This document shows positions 56,601 through 64,000 of a stretch of 64,000 nucleotides of DNA, piece by piece (position 1 is the first letter of the stretch; each line of letters starts with the position of its first letter). The position numbers and the translations under genes are program-made. The notes under the pieces were generated by a model. The model did not search any database and was not told where the DNA came from. It was given only the letters and a program-made list of their open reading frames with translations. The stretch comes from Dipteris shenzhenensis (Eukaryota; Polypodiophyta; Polypodiopsida; Gleicheniales), in NCBI GenBank assembly GCA_047967505.1, contig CM106538.1, one strand, 5' to 3'.

Positions 56601-57218
56601 ATCTGTGCATGGAGTAGGAGTTATTTTTGCTCTCTTTTTGGGAATAGTTGTGGAACTTGAATCTGCTCCACGATCACTCCTTGTTCCTATAGTTGTAGTA
56701 GTCGATGGTGTAGGTACAGTTGGAGATACTGTAGTTACTACTATAGATATTGTAGTTACTCTTGTCAGAGATACTGTAGTTATCACCACATATATTGGCA
56801 GAACAACTTGAGGGTTACATGTTATAGATGGCATACTTACTACTGCTGAAGGTACAACACCACCACTTGGAAATGCATCCCACATTTTCTTCAATGCTTC
56901 CAAGGCACTAAGTAATTCTTGGGATCCCTCAATTAAATTTGGTAAGGGCTTCAAGAAGTGCTTGTAGACCACATCATCATTCTTCCCTTTGCACACAACT
57001 TCTATCAAATTGTTTTCTTTAATGTTAATGGTTGAGACCATGCCACCATTTCTTACTGCCTGTGGAGAATATTTCACGCTTGACACATTCTTGGCAGTGA
57101 TCACAAAAAAATACTTTGATTTGCGCTTCATAAAATACCAAGCATGTTCAAGATATTTAAAAGACACCTTGGAACCAAAACTCAAAGCCATAGTTCTCTG
57201 CAAAGCAATCAAAAACAA
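53640..57218 (-). pseudogene. Long unrecognised protein, decayed
   Basis: About 1,190 codons on the minus strand, nearly all in one frame except 55,031-55,642, which is shifted. Stops at about 56,455, 56,020, 55,750 and 54,960. N-terminus: 'SFKYLEHAWYFMKRKSKYFF' followed by a Thr/Val-rich and basic region (56,500-56,830). Middle: a Cys pair ('HFCEACRIAFDEG', about 56,045-56,085), 'PMCIVWWRALRFVPDAITEE' (about 55,500-55,560), then 'EKPCVFFIDELQDLAV' (about 54,965-55,010), which looks like a Walker-B-type strand, though no Walker A is visible. C-terminus: acidic (54,310-54,430), then Gln/Thr-rich repeats. Intronless and repeat-flanked, so probably a mobile element protein. I do not recognise a family. 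Confidence 0.5.
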
Positions 57219-57235
57219 AAAATGAGAATTACAAT

Positions 57236-57745
57236 GATTTTCAAACTCAAAATATTAAAAAAATTGCTAATTAAATATTTAAATATTAAAAATTAAAAAT
57301 TAATTAAAATTCCAAAAGATTAAATATATTTAAAAAAATATTTTTATATTGCGAGATACTATTTTTAATCTAATATTTTTCTACATAAATAATTTAATTA
57401 AAAATATTTTATAAACATAGATAAAAGAATTTAATTTAATTTTCCTAAAATTTTATTTAATTTTTTAAAATGTTTATTTTATTTATTTATATATATATCT
57501 ATATATTTAAAATGTAATTTATTTTTTCTTTAAAAAAAATATTTTTTAAATTTTATTTATTTATTTAATTTTAATTTTTAAATTAAATTAAATTTATTAA
57601 TTTAATTTTTAATTTTTTAAATTATTTTAAATTATTTATTTATATATTAAAAATTTAATTTAATTTTTTTGCATTTTATTTATTTATTTATTTTTTTAAA
57701 AATTAAATTACTTAAATTAATTTTTTTCTTTTTCTTTTTTTTTAA
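57236..57745. repeat. Extreme AT-rich block
   Basis: About 500 bases with almost no G or C, made of TTTAAATT and TTATTTATT words. No gene. Confidence 0.8.
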
Positions 57746-57780
57746 AGGAGCCCCAAAGGGCCTCCACTTAAGGAGAGGAG

Positions 57781-57838
57781 GGGATTAACCCCCCATAACC
57801 TGTTGCGCACGCAACAGGTTAGGGGGGATTAATCCCCC
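57781..57838. repeat. Perfect-type palindrome around CCTGTTGCG
   Basis: GGGATTAACC...TGTTGCG-CAC-GCAACA...ATTAATCCC, arms of about 26 bases with two mismatches. First of the CCTGTTGC hairpins that recur up to 62,400. Confidence 0.85.
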
Positions 57839-58897
57839 CGCCTCCCCGTCCCCCCGCCCTCCCCTCCCCTCCCCTCCTCTCCCGTCTGCCTGCCCCTCCC
57901 CGCCCCTCCCCTCTCCTCCCGCCTCCCTGCCTCTCCCCTCCCCTCCCCTCCCCTCTCGTCTCCCCTCCCCGCCCCTCCCGTCTCCCCTCTCCTCCCGCCT
58001 CCCTGCCCCGCCCTCCTGTCCTCCTCCCCACCCTCCCCTCCCCTCCCCTCCCCTCCCCTCCCCTCCCCTCTTGCCTCCCCGCCCCTCTCCCTCCTCGGGG
58101 AGGGGAGGTGGGAGGGGAGGGAAGGGGAGGGTAGGGAGGCAGGGGGATTAACCCCCCCTAACCTGTTGCGTGCACAACAGGTTAGGGGGGGTTAATCCCC
58201 TCGTGCACGCAATAGGTTAGGGGGGGTTAATCCCCCCGCCCTCCCCTCTCCTCCTGCCTCCCCGCCCCTCCCTCCCGTCCTCCTTCTCTCCTCGCCCTGC
58301 CCCTCCCCTCCCCTCCCCTCCCACCCCTCCTCGCCCCTCCCCTCTCGCCTCCCCTCCTCGCTCCTCGTCCCGCCCCTCCCCTCCCCTCCTCTCCTCGCCC
58401 TGCCCCTCCCCTCCCCTCTCGCCCCTCCTCGTCTCTCCCCTCTTGCCTCCCCTCCCCACTCCCTGCCCCTCCCCCCTCCCGTCCTCCTGTCCCTGCTCCC
58501 CGCCCTCCCGTCCTCCTCCCCTCCTTGCTCCGCCCCTCCCCTCCTACCTCCCCACCCTGCCTCGCCCCGCCCCTCCCCTCCCGCCTCCCCGCCCTGCCTC
58601 GCCCCGCCCCTCCCCTCCTACACCTCGCCGCCCTTTCCCTCCCACCCCTCCCTGCCCCTCCCCTCCCACCCCTCCCCGCCCTTCCCCTCTCGCCTCCCCT
58701 CCCTGCTCCCCGCCCCACCCCTCCCCTCCCCTCCCCTCCCCACCCTGCCGCTCCTCCCCTCCCGCCCCTCCCCTCTCGCCTCCCCTCCTCGCTCCCCACC
58801 CCTCCCCCCTCTCGCTTGCCCCTCCTCCTCTCCTCTCTCCTCTTCCTGCCCCTCCCCTCCCCTCCCCTCTCCCCTCTCCTACCCTCACCTCCCCCTC
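57839..58897. repeat. Polypyrimidine tract, about 1 kb
   Basis: Plus strand is nearly only C and T (CCCCTCCCCTCC words), broken by a purine patch and palindromes at 58,098-58,240. Open frames here are low-complexity artefacts. Confidence 0.85.
58143..58200. repeat. Perfect palindrome, 26-bp arms
   Basis: GGGGATTAACCCCCCCTAAC... mirrored exactly around GCGTGC; contains CCTGTTG and CAACAGG. Confidence 0.9.
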
Positions 58898-58902
58898 ACC
58901 GC

Positions 58903-59398
58903 TCGGAGGGGGAAGCGGGAGAAGAGGGGAAGGAAAGTGGGAGGAGAGGGGAAGGGAGGGGAGGGGAGGGAGGAAGGGAGGGGAAGCAAGAGAAGAGGGA
59001 AGGGGAAGGGGGAGGAGAGGGGAGGTGAGGGGAGGAGAGGGGAGAGGGGAGGGGAGGGGGGGGGGAAGCGGGAGTAGAGGGAAGGGGAGGGGGAAGGAAG
59101 GAAGGGAGGGGAGGGGAGGGAGGGGAAGGGGAAGTGGGAGGAGGGAGAGGACAGGGGAAGGGAGGGGGAAGGGAGGGGAAGGGAGGAGAGGGGAAGGGGG
59201 AAGCGAAAGGAGGGAGGGGGGAGGGTAGAGGGGAAGCGGGAGGAGAGGGGAAGGGAGGAGAGAGAGGAAGCGGGAGGAGAGGGGATGGGAAGCGGGAGGA
59301 GGTGGGAAGGGAGGGGAGGGAGAAGAGGGGTTGGGAAGCGGGAGGAGAGGGAAAGGGAGGGGAGGGAGGAGAGGGGAAGGCGGGGAGGGAGGGAGTAC
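58903..59398. repeat. Polypurine tract, about 0.5 kb
   Basis: Plus strand nearly only G and A (GGGGAAGGGAGGAGAGG words). Complementary in kind to the pyrimidine tract before it, so the two could pair as a large hairpin or triplex. Confidence 0.85.
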
Positions 59399-59439
59399 CT
59401 GGGTGGGGAGGTGGTGGAGGAGCTCCAGAAAGTTGTGAG

Positions 59440-61094
59440 AGAGAATGAGTAGAGTTTTATAGGAAAGTGGTAGCTTTCAGGTCAAGTAAGCTTTTTTTAG
59501 TTTTTAAGGTTTTTTTAGTTCTTTTAGGTTCACTATAAGTAGAACGTTTTTCATCCTCTCTTTCATTCAAAGTTCATTCTTTCACACTCCACGCTTCTCT
59601 CCTCTCATCAACCTGTTGCAAGATTCTCAAAATTTTCAAAATGTTGTAAGAGGTGAGTTCATTTCCAACCTATTGCGTATGCAAGAACTTCTAAGAATCA
59701 AGTTTTTGTAAATTTGAGTTTTTTTTCAAATCCGATTCTTTTCTCAAAAACTTATTGCGTACGCGACTTCAAAAAACCATCTTTTGCATTAAATCTTTTT
59801 TTCCACAAATTTCCCTCTTTACCTCAAACTCTCACAACCTATTGTCACAAATTTCTCTCAATCTCAAACTCTCCCAGCCTATTGGGCACGTAATAATTTT
59901 TCAAAATAAATAAATTAGAAAACAATCTATTACAAATTTCTCTCTCAACCTTAAAACCACTCAAACCTCCCTACCTATTGTGTGTACGCAAGAACTTCAA
60001 AACAAAATTTCACCATAAATCTCTCCAAAAACTCTTCCCATGACACTTTATTAATATTTATAATATTCTTAATCCATAATATAATAAATTTTTATTAACT
60101 AATATTAAAATATAATTTTGCTAAAAATATATATTTTTAATCTATAAATTAATATAAATATTATATAAATATATATATAAATACATTAATTAAAAAAATA
60201 TAACAATGAAAATATTTTTGAATGGGAGGTCTTCTAGCATATGTGCTTTATATAATACTTATGCTTAAAACAATGAAGAATTAGTGAATATATTAGTAAG
60301 GTAGTCCTTAATATGAAAAATCTCTATAATATTATGTATTTGTAAGGTAGTTCTTAATATGAAAAATCTCTACAATATTCTTCTTGCTATTAACTAGATA
60401 TTAAATTTTAGTTTTAATAAAAATATACATTATTAACTTAAAAACTAATATAAATATAATGTAATTATTATATAAATTTATATAAATATATAAATTATTA
60501 ATATTATACATTAATAACATTTAAAATTATATATATTATATACTAATAACCTTCAAATTTCAAAAAGGTAGTCAATCAAAGAATTGAATTAATTTAAAAA
60601 ATAAGAAAATATTAAAATTTACACAAGTGCTTTTAGCATGTATGCTTTTCTTCCATGTGTATAATACTTGTTAGTCGAAGAATGAAGAATTAGATAATGT
60701 ATTTGTAAGGTAGGTATTTAAAACCATAGAATCTGAAAGAGGTTTAGCAAACTTGCTTATCTTTGTTACAATATGTAATACTTTGCAAAAGCCTTAAACT
60801 TTGTTTAAGGCTTTGCACAAAACTACAGTATCATTGAATCCATATCATTTTTCTACCTTAGCAACCACCAGATATCCATGATATGAATCCATGATATGGA
60901 ATACATATTTCTTATGAATATTTATTATCACATACTTCTTCATTTCTTCTGATACACCATGTAGCATGAATGTAAGAAAATATGAATCGGTGTGCTTTTA
61001 GCCTATGTGCTTATTCCTAATAAGTAGGATACTTTAACTAGGTAGACTTATAATTACTTAAAGTAAAGCCTTTGCAAAGGATCGTACCTAGTAT
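59440..61094. other. AT-rich spacer with CCTATTGCG relics and short repeats
   Basis: No gene. At 59,609-59,990 the words AACCTGTTGC, CCTATTGCGTATGC, CTTATTGCGTACGC recur as if worn copies of the palindromes. Bases 60,285-60,385 hold a tandem repeat of AAGGTAGTYCTTAATATGAAA, whose surroundings recur at about 60,635-60,715. A hairpin GCAAAAGCCTTAAAC/GTTTAAGGCTTTGC is at 60,783-60,814. Confidence 0.5.
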
Positions 61095-62400
61095 TGGATA
61101 TATCCAACCTGTTGCACAAATCAAGAATTTTCTTGATTTGTGCAACAGATTGGATATACGGTTGTTTGAATAAACTTTAAACTATTAATACCAAAACATC
61201 TTAACCACCGTAAATCCTAAACTTTAAACATTTAATTCCTAAACCCTAAACCCTAAATCCTAAACTCCTAAATGATAAATCCTAAACCCTAAATCCTAAA
61301 TCCTAAACCCTAAACTCTAAATCCTAAACCCTAAATCCTAAATTCTAAACCCTAAACCCTAACCCTAATCCCTAATCCTCAAATACAACCAAAATTTAAT
61401 GAAATTTTTTGATTTGTGCAACAAGTTGGATATATCTCCCAACCTGTTGCTTGAGCAATAGGTTAGGGGATATATCCAACTTGTTGCACAAATCAAAAAA
61501 ATTGCACAAATCAGGAATTTTCTTGATTTGTGCAACAAATTGGATATACGGTTGGGGATGCACCCCCAACCTGTTACTTGAGCAACAGGTTGGGGGATAT
61601 ATCCAACCTGTTGCACAAATCAAGAAAATTACACAAATCAAGGATTTTCTTGATTTGTACAACAGATTGGATATACGATTGGGGGTGCACCCCTAACCTA
61701 TTACTTGAGCAACAGGTTGGGGGATATATCGAACCTGTTCCACAAGTCAAGAATTTTCTTAATTTGTGCAACAGATTGGATTGAGCAACAAGTTGGGGGA
61801 TATATCCAACCTGTTGCACAAATCAAGAAAATTCCTTAATTTGTGCAACAAATTGGATATACCTCCCAACCTGTTGCAAGAGGTTGGGGGTGCACCCCCA
61901 ACCTGTTGCTTGAGCAACAGGTTGGGAGATATTCAACCTATTGCACAAATCAATAATTTTCTTGATTTGTGGAATAGATTGGATATATCTCCCAAGTTGT
62001 CGCTCAAGCAATAGGTTGGGGGATATATCCAACTTATTCTACAAGTCAAGAATTTTCTTGATTTGTGCAACAGGTTGATATACCCCCCAACCTGTTAATC
62101 AATATATCCAACCTGTTCCACAAGTCAAGAATTTTCTTGATTTGTGCAACAGGTTGGATATATCCCCTAACCTGTTGCTCAATCCAACCTGTTGCACAAA
62201 TCAAGAAAATTCTTAACTTGTGGAATAGGTTGGATATATCTCCTAACCTATTGCTCAAGCAACAGGTTGGGGATGCACCCCCAACCATATATCCAATCTG
62301 TTGCACAAATCAAGAAAATTCTTGATTTGTGCAACAGGTTGGATATATCCCCCAACCTGTTGATATATCCAACCTGTTGCACAAATCAAAAAAATTCATT
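61095..62400. repeat. Hairpin ladder: at least ten CAACCTGTTGC palindromes
   Basis: Hairpin type A (CAACCTGTTGCACAAATCAA / TTGATTTGTGCAACAGGTTG around AATTTTC) occurs near 61,104, 61,469, 61,605, 61,731, 61,806, 61,934, 62,029, 62,107, 62,184 and 62,291. Type B (CCAACCTGTTGCTTGAGCAA / ACAGGTTGG) alternates with it, joined by GATATATC. Some contain GGGGGTGCACCCCC. No coding. Confidence 0.9.
61171..61435 (+). repeat. Left outer arm with CCCTAAA telomere-like repeats
   Basis: TAAACTTTAAACTATTAATACC... leads into about 20 degenerate AAACCCT/AAATCCT units (61,235-61,380), the C-strand of plant telomere repeats, then ACAACCAAAATTTAATGAAA. The arm is matched inversely at 62,367-62,579. Confidence 0.85.
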
Positions 62401-62579
62401 AAATTTTGGTTGTATTTTAGGGTTAGGGTTTAGGGTTTAGGATTTAGGATTTAGCACTTAGGATTTAGAGTTTAGGGTTTAGGATTTATGGTCTAGGAGT
62501 TTATGGTTTAGGAATTAAATGTTTAAAGTTTAGGATTTATGGTGGTTAAGATGTTTTGGTATTAATTGTTTAAAGTTTA
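62367..62579 (-). repeat. Right outer arm with TTTAGGG telomere-like repeats
   Basis: Inverse copy of 61,171-61,435, with GGGTTTAGGGTTTAGGATTT in the opposite sense (62,405-62,490). Together the arms enclose the hairpin ladder. Confidence 0.85.
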
Positions 62580-62708
62580 GGATGTAGGGTTTAGGTTTAA
62601 TGCCTTCTCTGCTAGTTTTGATATAAAAGTTATTAAGTAATAATAAGCTCAATGATTATTTATTGTGTCTTTTTTTGAGTTACTAATCTATTTTTGTACA
62701 TAAAACAG

Positions 62709-63113
62709 GTATTCATGCTAACAGAGGGTATGAATGTGGCGTTATATAAGAAGAATAAAGTGGTGGCTTTTGGACGAATTCATAGTCTTGATCCTATGAA
62801 TGTTTGTCATTTCCAACATTGTGGTGAGAGAAGATGTGTAGTGATAATAACCAACGTTGTAAATCCTGAAGTACATTTAAAATATCCACATGGAGTCTTT
62901 GAAACATTGTGAGATATCTTACAATGTGACATATTTGATATGCAAGCACACAGAATGCTCTGGGACCAAGATGAAATTATTCCAAAGACATACTTTCAAG
63001 ATATCAAGAAAACTTATTTTGAGGGGGAAAAAGTAGAGATGTTATCTTGCTCTGGAGAAGTTTTAGCAATTGGCAACTTTGATGCTTTGTGGAGTGAGGT
63101 AGCAATCCTCTAA
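62709..63113 (+). pseudogene. Two copies of a DUF8039-like domain, transposon-associated
   Basis: Follows a splice-acceptor-like TAAAACAG. First copy: 'TEGMNVALYKKNKVVAFGRI', 'HCGERRCVVIITNV', ending near a TGA at 62,910. The same frame continues 'MLWDQDEIIPKTYF' and starts a second copy 'FEGEKVEMLSCSGEVLAIGN'. The pattern G-x-x-V-x-L-x(5-6)-V-V/L-A-x-G resembles DUF8039, a domain found with plant transposons. One internal stop; ends at 63,111-63,113. Confidence 0.4.
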
Positions 63114-64000
63114 GGTTCCTCTGTTTTTTGCAAGCTTTTCTAGACTATTTTTGAAGTTTGATGTTACACTAAATGCTAAGGTGATGCTTGAGGAATAAAG
63201 TATAGATCAGAGATTCTGAGATTACTTTTTAAGTTTAGTTGAATGAATTTTTCACCTTTTATGTTGAGGATTGAGGTTATGATACTTTGAAGTGGATTTC
63301 AAGTCATACTATCTTGTTGACTAGTTGACTAGTTGACTAGTGTGGATTGATTAACCACCATAATAAGAGCTTTCATGAAGGAAGAATATATCATGACTTG
63401 CATGATGGTTTCCAATGGATATGATTGGAACAAAGGTTTCAACTACAACCATTATGAATCTTATTTTGAATATGCTTTAGTTATGGTCTCAGTATCTTTC
63501 ATGATGTGGAAAATGTACTTGCATTTGGTTGACTATACCTTGCCATAAAATCATGACCACTTCTTGTACAAGAGTAGAAACTACCCTTGCATGACAAGTG
63601 GTAAGACCCTCTTCAGTCCATATAATTCACAAAATGGTTTTAAACCTTGGACACTCAAAGAAACTGAAGGACTACAAGGATCTTGTATTGCAGAATATGG
63701 ACAAGATACATTAAAGAGTGTGGAGAAGGACAAAGAGGAAAGGAGCTACAAGATTGGATACACCAAGAACGTCTCCAATGACAATGCACCTCACACTATG
63801 GTAGCTTGGAAGAGAAGAAGGAAAAGGACAAGATATGCCATCAAAGGGGGGTATTTCCCCACATCTTCCACTTAAAATAATTTTGTGTGTGTGGTCAATA
63901 AGGGTTCTTTGCCTTGGGATGTCCCCCTCAAATGATTGTTAGCCTTATGTGTTACCTTGTTGGATCTAAGGGTATTCCCATGCATAGTGATTGTCTATCT
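63114..64000. other. No firm gene; open frame at 63,564-63,875 of unknown nature
   Basis: The 103-codon plus-strand frame at 63,564-63,875 has a basic patch (WKRRRKRTR) near its end and no recognised domain. A triple TTGACTAG repeat is at 63,316-63,340. An AAAGGGGGG run at 63,844-63,852 followed by unlike sequence might be a polypurine tract and LTR start, but no partner is in the window. Confidence 0.35.

Noticed and set aside
58143-58200. Rho-independent terminator
   Set aside because: Perfect hairpin, but this is plant nuclear DNA and no transcript ends here.
57819-59448. Long open frames on both strands in the C/T and G/A tracts (Arg/Gly or Pro/Ser-only proteins)
   Set aside because: Pure composition effect: C/T or G/A only DNA lacks stop codons on most frames. 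No domain or start context.
61235-61380. A true chromosome end
   Set aside because: The telomere-like repeats are short, degenerate and mirrored by an inverted copy, and sequence continues on both sides; interstitial relics fit better.
61095-62400. CRISPR array
   Set aside because: Repeats are themselves palindromes that alternate without unique spacers, in eukaryotic DNA.
61365-62440. Overlapping open frames of 80-95 codons on both strands with similar repeats
   Set aside because: They are translations of the palindromic ladder, which reads alike on both strands.

Overview
The window is plant nuclear DNA from a large, repeat-swollen genome. The evidence is the 5' end of a nuclear gene for an organelle-targeted histidyl-tRNA synthetase, plant lineages of LTR retrotransposons (chromoviruses, a Tat-type element with a second RNase H, copia-like gag-only elements), initiator-tRNA-Met primer sites and TTTAGGG-type telomere-like repeats. 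A gymnosperm or fern would fit the very long introns and deep nesting, but nothing here fixes the species. I see no rRNA, tRNA or CRISPR, and almost every coding region is decayed.

Layout. Bases 1-17,140 are one nest about five layers deep. A chromovirus (outer element: gag at 1-1,661, protease to chromodomain at 14,637-16,735) is split by a second chromovirus (1,662-14,636). The gag of that second element holds a headless and tailless copia fragment. The fragment's protease is split by a gag-only copia-like element (4,244-10,012, minus strand), whose leader is in turn split by a young gag-only element with perfect target duplications (6,795-9,431). A third chromovirus tail (17,143-18,650) and its LTR follow. 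Bases 20,405-21,067 (minus strand) hold the first two exons of the histidyl-tRNA synthetase gene; its second intron would run into the retrotransposon nest. Bases 22,138-23,153 carry a broken Rep-like reading frame with an HUH motif and a YxxK motif. Bases 24,546-37,500 carry a long transposase-like gene interrupted by a chromovirus protease scrap and by a full Tat-type element (26,751-36,301, LTRs of about 2.1 kb).

Bases 38,200-47,900 hold a 176-bp MITE-like hairpin element, a fragment of a third gag-only element, a gypsy gag remnant, a dynamin-related pseudogene, and a 460-480-bp inverted repeat with 3.4 kb between its arms. Bases 50,050-52,950 (minus) look like a decayed Penelope-type reverse transcriptase, and 53,640-57,218 (minus) is a long unrecognised decayed reading frame. 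Bases 57,236-62,600 are almost purely structural DNA: an AT-only block, a 1-kb polypyrimidine tract followed by a 0.5-kb polypurine tract, and a ladder of at least ten hairpins enclosed by inverted telomere-like arms. Bases 62,709-63,113 hold a transposon-associated domain resembling DUF8039 in two copies.

Only the histidyl-tRNA synthetase exons look like a live host gene. The youngest mobile element is the gag-only element at 6,795-9,431 (two LTR differences in 287 bp). The most novel parts are the hairpin ladder with telomere-like arms, the HUH/YxxK Rep-like frame next to a transposase-like gene, the Penelope-type RT, and the related gag-only elements.
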